Assembly: GCF_030718205.1 (NCBI RefSeq)
Contig: NZ_JAUZQF010000013.1
Coordinates: 1-64,000 of the forward strand
Origin: Nonomuraea turcica
GTDB taxonomy: Bacteria; Actinomycetota; Actinomycetes; Streptosporangiales; Streptosporangiaceae
Direction of reading: 5' to 3'
Length of the DNA: 64,000 nucleotides
Shown here: in pieces, positions 56,899 through 64,000 of the stretch
How the letters are laid out: every line of letters begins with the position of its first letter
Position numbering within the stretch: position 1 is the stretch's first letter
Notes under the pieces: model-generated
Database searches by the model: none
What the model was told of the DNA's origin: nothing
The model's input: the letters and a program-made list of their open reading frames with translations, nothing else
Made by a program: the position numbers and the translations under genes

Positions 56899-58433
56899 CT
56901 CGCATCGCCATCCAGCGTGCGCTGATCGCTGTTTACGACAAGTCCGGACTCGAGGAGCTGGCCAGGGCCCTCGACGGCGCTGGGGTGGAGATCGTCTCGA
57001 CCGGCGGCACGGCCGCCGCGATCTCGTCGTACGGGATCCCGGTGACGAAGGTCGAGCAGCTGACCGGGTTCCCCGAGTGCCTCGACGGGCGGGTCAAGAC
57101 GCTGCACCCGCGGGTGCATGCCGGGCTGCTGGCCGACGTCACCAAGCCGCACCACGTGGCCCAGCTGCAGGAGCTGGAGATCGACCCGTTCCAGCTGGTC
57201 GTGGTCAACCTCTACCCGTTCCAGCAGACGGTGGCCTCCGGCGCCTCCGACGAGGAGTGCGTCGAGCAGATCGACATCGGCGGGCCCGCCATGATCCGCG
57301 GCGCCGCCAAAAACCACAACACCTGTGCTGTCGTGGTCGATCCCGGCTACTACGGCGACGTGCTCACGGCCCTGGCCGGGGGCGGCTTCACCCTGACCGA
57401 GCGGCGGCGGCTCGCGGGCATCGCGTACGCACACACGGCTTCCTACGACGTGGCCGTGGCCAACTGGTTCGGGAGCGTGTACGAAAAGGAAGAGCTCCCG
57501 GCCTTCACGGGGGCCGCGTACGAACGCAAGTCGACCCTCCGCTACGGCGAGAACCCGCACCAGCGTGCCGCGCTCTACACGGCCGGCGCCGGCGGGCTGG
57601 CCAACGCCGAGCAGTTGCACGGCAAGGAGATGTCCTACAACAACTACCTCGACGCCGATGCCGCGTGGCGGGCCGCCTGGGACTTCTCCGACCCGTGCGT
57701 GGCCATCATCAAGCACCAAAACCCGTGCGGCATCGCGATCGGCTCCGACGTGGCCGACGCGCACCGCAAGGCGCACGCCTGCGATCCGGTGTCGGCGTTC
57801 GGCGGGGTGATCGCCGTCAACCGGCCGGTCACGGTGGAGCTGGCCAGGCAGATCGCCGACGTGTTCACCGAGGTCGTCATCGCGCCCGCCTTCGACGCGG
57901 AGGCGCTGGAGGTGCTGCGCGAGAAGAAGAACCTGCGGCTGCTGGCGTGCGCGGAAGGGCCGGCGCAGCCGACGGAGTTCCGCAAGATCGACGGCGGGCT
58001 GCTGGTGCAGACCGTCGACCGGGTCGACGCGCCCGGCGATGCGGCGTCGCAGTGGGAGCTCAAGACCGGCGAGCCTGCTTCACCCGAGGTGCTGGCCGAC
58101 CTGGAGTTCGCCTGGCGCGCCTGCCGCTCGGTGAAGTCCAACGCCATCCTGCTGGCCAGCGACGGCGCCACGGTCGGCGTAGGCATGGGGCAGGTCAACC
58201 GGGTGGACTCCTGCCGCCTGGCGGTCACCAGGGCAGGGGAGCGTGCGCCCGGCTCCGTCGCGGCCTCGGACGCCTTCTTCCCGTTCCCCGACGGGCTGGA
58301 GGTGCTGGCGGAGGCGGGCGTGAAGGCGATCGTCGAGCCCGGCGGCTCCATCCGGGACGACCTGGTCGTGGAGGCCGCGGAGAAGGCGGGCATCACCCTC
58401 TACTTCACTGGCACCCGCCACTTCTTCCACTGA
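56895..58433 (+). CDS. purH: Bifunctional AICAR transformylase/IMP cyclohydrolase
   Basis: 512 residues from GTG at 56895. N-terminal MGS-like IMP cyclohydrolase domain (ALIAVYDKSGLEELARAL, STGGTAAAI, GRVKTLHPRVHAGLL) and C-terminal AICARFT domain (KSTLRYGENPHQRAALY, IIKHQNPCGIAIG, SDAFFPFPDG, TRHFFH). It carries the last two steps to IMP. Full length; ends at a strong terminator. Confidence 0.97.
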   Translation: MTRIAIQRALIAVYDKSGLEELARALDGAGVEIVSTGGTAAAISSYGIPVTKVEQLTGFPECLDGRVKTLHPRVHAGLLADVTKPHHVAQLQELEIDPFQLVVVNLYPFQQTVASGASDEECVEQIDIGGPAMIRGAAKNHNTCAVVVDPGYYGDVLTALAGGGFTLTERRRLAGIAYAHTASYDVAVANWFGSVYEKEELPAFTGAAYERKSTLRYGENPHQRAALYTAGAGGLANAEQLHGKEMSYNNYLDADAAWRAAWDFSDPCVAIIKHQNPCGIAIGSDVADAHRKAHACDPVSAFGGVIAVNRPVTVELARQIADVFTEVVIAPAFDAEALEVLREKKNLRLLACAEGPAQPTEFRKIDGGLLVQTVDRVDAPGDAASQWELKTGEPASPEVLADLEFAWRACRSVKSNAILLASDGATVGVGMGQVNRVDSCRLAVTRAGERAPGSVAASDAFFPFPDGLEVLAEAGVKAIVEPGGSIRDDLVVEAAEKAGITLYFTGTRHFFH

Positions 58434-58438
58434 TCGTC

Positions 58439-58484
58439 CACTAAAGGGCGACATGTGAGATCATGTCGCCCTTTAGTGCGTTTT
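58439..58484 (+). terminator. Strong intrinsic terminator after purH
   Basis: A perfect 17 bp stem (left arm CACTAAAGGGCGACATG, 58439-58455) with a 6 nt loop and right arm 58462-58478, followed by CGTTTT. Lies 5 nt after the purH stop. Confidence 0.92.
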
Positions 58485-58555
58485 GGGGGCGAGCACGGGC
58501 CATGTCCGGTTAGCCTGAGTGCCTCCCCGCTGAGCCCATTCACACGGAGTTCTCC

Positions 58556-58732
58556 TTGCTCGATGCGATCCTGCAGGCGTTCGTCACCATGAACGGCTTC
58601 GCCACCAGCCCCGTCGTCCTCCTGGTGCTCGCCTTCGTCGGCGCCTACCTCGGCAGCCGAGTCGTCGAGATCATCCCGTTCACCCGCCGGATCATCGAGC
58701 GCAGAGAAGCCCAGGGCGCCGAACGCGACTAG
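58556..58732 (+). CDS. 58-residue membrane protein
   Basis: A TTG start at 58556, with GGAG 7 nt upstream, opens a 58-codon frame ending at TAG 58730-58732. The protein has an N-terminal amphipathic part (LDAILQAFVTMNGF), a hydrophobic helix (SPVVLLVLAFVGAYLG) and a basic Arg-rich tail (RRIIERREAQGAERD). Third-position GC is very high, supporting coding. No family is recognised. It has its own leader between the purH terminator and the ROK gene end. Confidence 0.68.
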   Translation: MLDAILQAFVTMNGFATSPVVLLVLAFVGAYLGSRVVEIIPFTRRIIERREAQGAERD

Positions 58733-58764
58733 CCCTGGGCATCGAGTCCGCCTCAGGGTGTGCC

Positions 58765-59889
58765 TCACGTGTTCGGTGGATGCAGCCGCCAGGCCAGTTT
58801 GGCGGCGCCGGCCAAGCTCGCACGCACGCCCAGGGTGCTCTGCCTGACCTGGACCGCCCGGACAAAGGGCAGGCCGGCCACATCGTCGAGCGCCCGCTGC
58901 AAGGGCTCGAACAGCACCTTGCCCGCGGCCGACACGCCGCCGCCGACCACCACGGTCTGGACCTCTGCCGCGGCCGCGGTGGACGCGATCATGCCGGCCA
59001 GCGCTCTGGCGCCGCGCTCGAACGCGGCGAGCGCGATCGCATCACCCGCCGCGGCGTCCCGCGCCAGGGCCCGCGCGTCCGCCTTCACCTCGGTACGACC
59101 GGCCCCGGCTGAGCCGGCAGTCCCTGCTGAGCCGGCGGCCTCCGCTGGGCCGGCGGCCCCTGATGGGTCGGCGGCCCCCGCTGGGCCGGCAGGCTCTGGT
59201 GTGCCTGCGGGCTGTGCGGCGCCGACGATCTCTTTTGCGCTGGCGGTCTCAACGGTGCCGGCCTGATCGGTGCGGGTGGCGGCGGCGGGGTCGGGTGACG
59301 ACGCGCTGGGTGACCAGCCGTTCTCCAGAGCCCAGCGGGCAAGGTTGGGGCCGCTGGAGTAGCGCTCCACGCATCCCCGGCCACCGCATCCGCAGCGTTC
59401 CCCGTAGGGGTCGATGCTCATATGCCCGACATGTCCGGCGTTACCGGTCGGGCCCAGGAGCGGGGCGCCGTCGAGCACGATGCCGCCCCCGATGCCGGTG
59501 GACACGACGATGCCGAGCAAGGACGCAGTGTTGCGCCCCGCACCCAGCCAATGCTCCCCGAGCGCGAAGCATTGTGCGTCGCCCGCCAGCACGGTGGGCA
59601 GCCCCGTGAGCTTCTGTACCTCCTCGCGCAGTGGGAAGCCGCGCCAGTTGGCAATGTTGACCGGGCTCACGGTGCCGGTGGCGAGGTCCAGCGGGCCCGC
59701 ACAGCCGATCCCGGCGGCCAACGGTGGCGGGCCGCTCTCGGTCACCTCCGTGATGAGAGCCGCCAGGGCGGACATGACGTCCGTACGCGGCGTGGGCCGG
59801 GTAGCGGAGCACAAGACGGAACCGGCCTCGTCCACCAGCGCGGCGGCGAGCTTGGTTCCTCCGATATCAATGGCAAGTACGCAGGTCAT
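58765..59889 (-). CDS. ROK-family sugar kinase with low-complexity insertion
   Basis: 374 residues from ATG at 59889 (ATGA overlap with the parvulin-like gene). ROK motifs: AIDIGGTKLAAALVD, GIGCAGPLDLATG, VVSTGIGGGIVLDG, zinc site GHMSIDPYGERCGCGGRGC, and VVGGGVSAAG near the end. Residues about 193-266 are an Ala/Gly/Pro/Ser/Glu-rich repeat not found in standard ROK kinases, placed in a surface region. The enzyme should phosphorylate a hexose, glucose or mannose being likely given the adjacent mannosidase. Confidence 0.92.
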   Translation of the reverse strand: MTCVLAIDIGGTKLAAALVDEAGSVLCSATRPTPRTDVMSALAALITEVTESGPPPLAAGIGCAGPLDLATGTVSPVNIANWRGFPLREEVQKLTGLPTVLAGDAQCFALGEHWLGAGRNTASLLGIVVSTGIGGGIVLDGAPLLGPTGNAGHVGHMSIDPYGERCGCGGRGCVERYSSGPNLARWALENGWSPSASSPDPAAATRTDQAGTVETASAKEIVGAAQPAGTPEPAGPAGAADPSGAAGPAEAAGSAGTAGSAGAGRTEVKADARALARDAAAGDAIALAAFERGARALAGMIASTAAAAEVQTVVVGGGVSAAGKVLFEPLQRALDDVAGLPFVRAVQVRQSTLGVRASLAGAAKLAWRLHPPNT

Positions 59890-60815
59890 CAGTGTTTGTG
59901 GTGGTTGTCGGGCTGGCGGGGGTCGCCAGGGTGTTCCAGTCCGGGCACTAGCTTGACCTTCTCGGCACGCAGCTCATCGAGCCGGCGGGCGAAGGCCCTC
60001 CGCCGCGCGGCCTCCAGCAAACGATCCGCCGGCAGGGCGGAGGCGCTGTGGTGGCGTGGAGGGCCGGGGGATCCAGGAGATGGGGAGATTCCTTGCTCTG
60101 GCGTCGGGGCGCCTCCTTGTCCGTGTGCGGAGGTGACGGCTAGTTGATCGGGGCCGGGTGAGGCGGGGACGGCTGTGGCCAGGTGCCAGCCCAGGGCGTC
60201 CTCGACCGGGCCCACGAGCATGCCGTACGGCCGGTGCTCGATCGCCCCGGCGATCGCGGCCGGCAGCGAGTCGAGGCTCACGGCGCCGAGGGGTTCGAGG
60301 TCGTCCGGTCCGGCCTGCTCGGCGCTCGTCCGGTCGGCGAACAGACGGTGGTGGACAACGTGCCTGGGGGAGCGTTGGGGGGAGGTGCGGGCTCGCCACT
60401 GCGATGGGATCTCTGCCGTGGCGGTGACGTGCTCGAACAGGGCGCGCACCCACGGGCTGCCATTGTAGGCGGCGGCGTTGATCGAGCCCAGCTCGACGGC
60501 CGCCACCCGATCGAGCGGCCCGCCCTCCACGGGAGCAAGGCCCAAGCCTCTGGCGGCGGCCTCGCACAGGGCTTCGGTGAGGATGACCTGGGTCAGCCAC
60601 CGGGCCAGCTGGCGGTCTTCAGAACTGCCTGGAACGGGCAGCGCCGCGCTGAGCGGGCCGTCGCGTAGGCCGGCGAGGCGCCGGTCGAGGTGCTCACGGG
60701 GGATCGGCCGGTCCCCGACCCAGCCGATGACACCGTCCGGTCCCGGTGCGGTGGCGCGGGGGCCAGGAGCGGCGTGCGCGGGCGCCGCTGGGCGGTGATG
60801 GACGTGATGGCTCAT
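59889..60815 (-). CDS. Parvulin-like protein of unknown function
   Basis: 308 residues from ATG at 60815 (ATGA overlap with the mannosidase stop). After a His/Pro/Ala-rich start there is a SurA-N-like segment (GWVGDRPIPREHLDRRLAGL), then a PpiC-like segment: VVHHRLFADRTSAEQA, LEPLGAVSLDSLP and GMLVGPVEDALGWHLATA, which parallels the GPVxxxFGxH strand of parvulins. Active-site residues are not clearly kept. No signal peptide is seen, unusual for SurA-type proteins. Related genes are sometimes labelled malonyltransferase, which I see no support for. Confidence 0.72.
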   Translation of the reverse strand: MSHHVHHRPAAPAHAAPGPRATAPGPDGVIGWVGDRPIPREHLDRRLAGLRDGPLSAALPVPGSSEDRQLARWLTQVILTEALCEAAARGLGLAPVEGGPLDRVAAVELGSINAAAYNGSPWVRALFEHVTATAEIPSQWRARTSPQRSPRHVVHHRLFADRTSAEQAGPDDLEPLGAVSLDSLPAAIAGAIEHRPYGMLVGPVEDALGWHLATAVPASPGPDQLAVTSAHGQGGAPTPEQGISPSPGSPGPPRHHSASALPADRLLEAARRRAFARRLDELRAEKVKLVPGLEHPGDPRQPDNHHKH

Positions 60816-63800
60816 CGGGTCACCTCCAGGCGTATCGCCGGGGAGTATTGGCAACGGCCGTACCACATGACCTTGGCGAGTGCCCAGGCATGCCCGTCTG
60901 GTGCGTCCTCGGGCACCTCCACCGGGAACGACACCTCCGCTGTTTCACCGGCCGCCACGGCGAAGCCCTGGATGACCCGAGGGAGCAGGGTCCACGTGCC
61001 CCAGGGTGATGCCAGCTGGGACTCACCACGGATCTCGTCTGCCGTGGTGTTGGTGAGCCGGAGGACGAGGGCGGTGCGGTCGCCGGGATGGAGGGAGAGG
61101 ACGTCCGTGACCGGGCTGACCGAGAGGCCGGTCGAGCGGGCCTCGGGCGAACTGGTGCCCTTGACGGCGGTGCCCGAGGCCGGGGGCAGGCCTGGGACGG
61201 GGAGTTCGGGGGCGTCGCCCACGGCCACGGTGGCGACGTCCTCGATGAGCTGGCCGGCGACGAAGGTGCGGGCGGAGATGAAGTGCAGGCCCGTGTCCGG
61301 CTGCGGCGGCGTCACGGTGACCGGGAAACGTACGTGGCCGCCAGGGGACAGGCGGAAGGGGCGTTGGACGGGGGTGGCGATCCAGCCGGGCGGGACCCGA
61401 AGATCGACCACGCCTTCGTGAGGCTCCTCGGTCAGGTGGGAGGAGACCACGACCTCCAGCTCAAAGGGGCCCTCTGGTGAGGTGACGAGGCCGGGGCCGA
61501 CGGCGATGGAGATCGGGAGGTAGCCGAGCGGCGCCGGGCCCTTGTTGTGCAGCCAGTAGCGGCTGTAGACGGGCTGGGCTTGCTCGGTCGTGGGGCCGAG
61601 CTCGGGCCGTGCCGGTGGGGGCGGGGCGCTGGCCAGGAAGGTCGCGACCTCGAAGCCGGCCATAGTGAGGTCGAAGGCCGGTGCGCCGGGACGTTCCAGC
61701 AGGTCCGCATGGGTGAGGTCGGTCAGCGGGAGGATCGGGGAGTCGATCTCGACCTGGGCGCCCAGGCCGGTCGATTCGATCAAGCGGATGGTCACGCCAC
61801 GGCCGGGCTCTGCGGTGCGGCCGTGGGCGTGCGGGTTGCCGGTCGCCTTGATGGTGCTCACGAGCACATCGCGGGGCGGCGAGAGCGTGAGGAGCGAGTG
61901 GACCGGCGGGAGCTCGCCGTCCTGGGCGTTCAGCGTGCGGGGCAGGAGCGGGGTGATGTGCTCCTGGCCTGCGGCGGGGAGGCGCAGGGCGCGCCAGTCG
62001 CCGTCGCCGGCGACCAGTGCGTAGGAGAACTCGTGGGTCCAGTGCTGGAGCTGGAAGCCCGAGCCGTCCGGGGTCGTGCGGTGGGGCGGATCCAGCCAGA
62101 TGCCCGAGGGCCAGCCCGTGCAGGAACGCATCAGCGACAGGTGCAGAGCCCCGTCCGGGTCGACGGCGAAGCCGGGCAGGCCGTACGTCAGCAGCGCGAC
62201 CGTCCGGTCCTCCAGGCGCTCCGCCCCGAGCGGGCACACGGCGTCGATCGTGGCGTCGGCCAGGTCGGCCACCAGGTCCGCGATGGGACCGGCGACGATC
62301 AGGGCGGGCAGGGCACGGAGGTCACGCAGGTCGGCGCTCGGCTGCCAGACCTCCGCCAGCGAGCGTTCGGCGGGGACCCACACGCGGGGCGCGCCCGACT
62401 TCAGGGCATCCAGATAGACGGGGTCGGCCTGGGCGAGCAGGTCGGCGGCCACGGGGTTGATGTCGGGGCCGCCCACGACGATGCGTACGTCCGGGAGGTT
62501 CGAGTCGACGTCCAGCCAGCCGTATCGGGTGCCGGAGGCCGATGACGTAGTGGCGGTCACGCCCGCGCGGGCCAGCGCGACCACCAGGTCGCGGGCCTCC
62601 GGGGCGTCGGCGAGCGTAGGCACCACGACCTCGGCCACGCCCAGCGCCCGCGCGCCCGCCTCGCCGAGATCGACCTTGGCGGTGGCGGACAGGCCGAACC
62701 ACGTGTTGGCCGGGTTGTCGAGCGTCCATGGGTGCTCGGCCGTGTCCACGTCGGGGAGTGCGAAACCGCGGCCCACCACGGCGCCCGACACGTCCGACAC
62801 CGGCAGCGCGCCTTCGACCCGCGCGGGGAAACGGACGCGGAGCAGGCGGTCGGCGCCGGTGTGGTCGAGCACGCGGGTGGTGAAGTCGATGCGGTCGGAG
62901 CCGGTGAGCAGGGTGACGGTCTGCTCGTACGAGATCTCCCCCACCTCGCCCGTGACGATCAGGCGCCGGCCGATCGCGCTCGTCTCCGTGCGGGCGCTCA
63001 TCGCCCGGGTGCCGGCCGAGCCAACGGCGTGGCCTGTGGGGATGAGGTGCCAGGGGCCCTCGCCCATGTCAGGGTGCTGGGGGTATTCGTGGTAGAGGCG
63101 CAGCTCGTTGCCGAGCCCGGACAGCAGCTCCTGGCCCGAGGCCCGGTCGAGGATCGAGGTCAGGCCGCCGCCTTGGGAGGGGTCGGCGGTGATGCGCCAG
63201 CGGTCATTCTCGATCGTGATGGCGCCGTGCGCCGGTGCGGGCTGCCAGGTGGTGGGGGAGCCGGGAACCATCCGGTAAGTGCGCCAGCCCAGCGAGGGAA
63301 CGTCCTGGGTCAGGAAGCTCACCGTGCCGTCCTCCACCACGGCCGGCACGCCGGCTACCGTGTGACCGGCAGGCAGGCGCACGCGTGCCAGCCCGTCACG
63401 GGCGAATGGCAGCGTGTTCGTGACCACGACGCTCGGCGCGTCCACCGCGATCTGACCGGTCAGGGCGTCCAGGGCGGTGTCCCTGGCGGCCGTGGCCAGG
63501 TCGTAGGCCTCCCGCCAGCCGGTCAGCAGGTCGATGTAGACCTGATCGGACTCCGAGCCCGTGATCGCGTCGTGGTGCGCGCCGTAGGCCAGCTGCCGCC
63601 ACACCTTGTCCAGCGCCGTGTGCGGGTAGCGGCCGAGGCCGAGCGTCTGCGCGAACGCCGACAGCCGCTCGGCGTCGAGCGCGGCCACCTCGGCGGCGCG
63701 CTGCGCCTGCTTGGTGTCGATGTAGGAGACGTCCTTGCCGGTGTAGATGGGGTTCATGTCGCGGGTTTGGGGGCTGAAATGCGACATGTCGGCGCGGACG

Positions 63801-64000
63801 GCGTTCAGGAAGTCCCGTGGGGTGGCGCACACGAACCTCGGCCACACATAGCGGGCCGCCCACGTGCGGTGGACGTCGGTGACCCACTTGTTGGGCGGTG
63901 TGTAGTCGGTGCCCACGGGGAGCAGGACGTGCTTCGTCGCGGCCACCGGCTTGAGCGACCGGTAGAGGTCGTAGACCGCCTGGCAGGCGTCCTCCAGCGT
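60812..64000 (-). CDS. Alpha-mannosidase, GH38 (N-terminus outside the window)
   Basis: The frame enters at position 64000 without a start and stops at 60812, giving 1062 residues of the C-terminal and middle domains. GH38 marks include the middle-domain LAYGAHHDAITGSESDQVYIDLLTGW and the beta-sandwich C-terminal domains (SQGGGLTSILDRASGQEL, DFTTRVLDHTGADR). The catalytic nucleophile Asp lies in the missing N-terminal part. The extra C-terminal Ig/NPCBM-like sandwich (GHVRFPVTVTPPQ, GDRTALVLRLTN) is longer than usual. It may cleave alpha-mannosides, feeding the ROK kinase. Confidence 0.92.
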   Translation of the reverse strand, partial: TLEDACQAVYDLYRSLKPVAATKHVLLPVGTDYTPPNKWVTDVHRTWAARYVWPRFVCATPRDFLNAVRADMSHFSPQTRDMNPIYTGKDVSYIDTKQAQRAAEVAALDAERLSAFAQTLGLGRYPHTALDKVWRQLAYGAHHDAITGSESDQVYIDLLTGWREAYDLATAARDTALDALTGQIAVDAPSVVVTNTLPFARDGLARVRLPAGHTVAGVPAVVEDGTVSFLTQDVPSLGWRTYRMVPGSPTTWQPAPAHGAITIENDRWRITADPSQGGGLTSILDRASGQELLSGLGNELRLYHEYPQHPDMGEGPWHLIPTGHAVGSAGTRAMSARTETSAIGRRLIVTGEVGEISYEQTVTLLTGSDRIDFTTRVLDHTGADRLLRVRFPARVEGALPVSDVSGAVVGRGFALPDVDTAEHPWTLDNPANTWFGLSATAKVDLGEAGARALGVAEVVVPTLADAPEARDLVVALARAGVTATTSSASGTRYGWLDVDSNLPDVRIVVGGPDINPVAADLLAQADPVYLDALKSGAPRVWVPAERSLAEVWQPSADLRDLRALPALIVAGPIADLVADLADATIDAVCPLGAERLEDRTVALLTYGLPGFAVDPDGALHLSLMRSCTGWPSGIWLDPPHRTTPDGSGFQLQHWTHEFSYALVAGDGDWRALRLPAAGQEHITPLLPRTLNAQDGELPPVHSLLTLSPPRDVLVSTIKATGNPHAHGRTAEPGRGVTIRLIESTGLGAQVEIDSPILPLTDLTHADLLERPGAPAFDLTMAGFEVATFLASAPPPPARPELGPTTEQAQPVYSRYWLHNKGPAPLGYLPISIAVGPGLVTSPEGPFELEVVVSSHLTEEPHEGVVDLRVPPGWIATPVQRPFRLSPGGHVRFPVTVTPPQPDTGLHFISARTFVAGQLIEDVATVAVGDAPELPVPGLPPASGTAVKGTSSPEARSTGLSVSPVTDVLSLHPGDRTALVLRLTNTTADEIRGESQLASPWGTWTLLPRVIQGFAVAAGETAEVSFPVEVPEDAPDGHAWALAKVMWYGRCQYSPAIRLEVTR

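Overview
The window is high-GC actinobacterial DNA. Evidence includes strong GC bias at third codon positions, frequent GTG starts, ATGA/GTGA stop-start overlaps, a WhiB-family Fe-S regulator, LuxR-type two-component signalling, and the sucC-sucD-(polytopic protein)-purN-purH block that is familiar from actinomycetes. A Streptosporangiales-type soil actinomycete (Nonomuraea-like) is my inference from gene content, not a search result. No plasmid, phage, IS, CRISPR, rRNA or tRNA gene was found.

Layout. 1-1408: edge of an exported protein and a two-domain CHRD secreted protein. 1445-30909: a large surface-glycopolymer locus. Its left arm (1445-13584, all leftward) runs from an acyl carrier protein through an SDR, an AMP-ligase, a LuxE-like acyl-protein synthetase and a LuxC-like acyl reductase to polytopic membrane proteins, a GT2-GtrA fusion, a methyltransferase and a NodB-type deacetylase. 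A ~590 bp non-coding minisatellite interrupts this arm. The right arm (13749-30909) holds an unrecognised protein, a methyltransferase-like coiled-coil protein and two related GT2 enzymes. Between those lies a full set for CMP-pseudaminic acid (pseB, C, F, G, H, I) in alternating-strand blocks. A CDP-alcohol phosphatidyltransferase, a sulfotransferase, a GT4 enzyme and a GT2-TagF fusion follow. Together this predicts an acylated, possibly sulfated, pseudaminic-acid-containing teichoic or teichulosonic-type wall polymer.

31019-35464: coxS-coxL-coxM-coxG, a form II (AYRGAGR) molybdenum hydroxylase operon with a good SigA-like promoter. 35536-39581: two PspC-domain proteins, one a sensor kinase paired with a LuxR-type regulator. 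39681-47796: L,D-transpeptidase, pcrA, PIG-L deacetylase, a VapBC-like pair whose toxin lacks the first catalytic Asp, a CPBP protease, WhiB, an HEFGH metallopeptidase and a GCS2-type ligase. 48235-50323: galE-like epimerase, then a MarR/zinc-ribbon/VOC operon with a palindromic operator. 50342-58732: exported protein, sucCD, a DUF6350-like membrane protein flanked by a ~60 bp inverted repeat, purN-purH, and a 58-residue membrane protein. 58765-64000: ROK kinase, parvulin-like protein and a GH38 alpha-mannosidase cut by the right edge.

The best candidate for an undescribed system is the left arm plus the Pse genes. A luciferase-free LuxC/LuxE fatty-acyl reductase cassette with its own ACP, SDR and AMP-ligase sits beside a complete pseudaminic acid pathway in a Gram-positive organism, and three convergent junctions there each overlap by exactly 4 nt.
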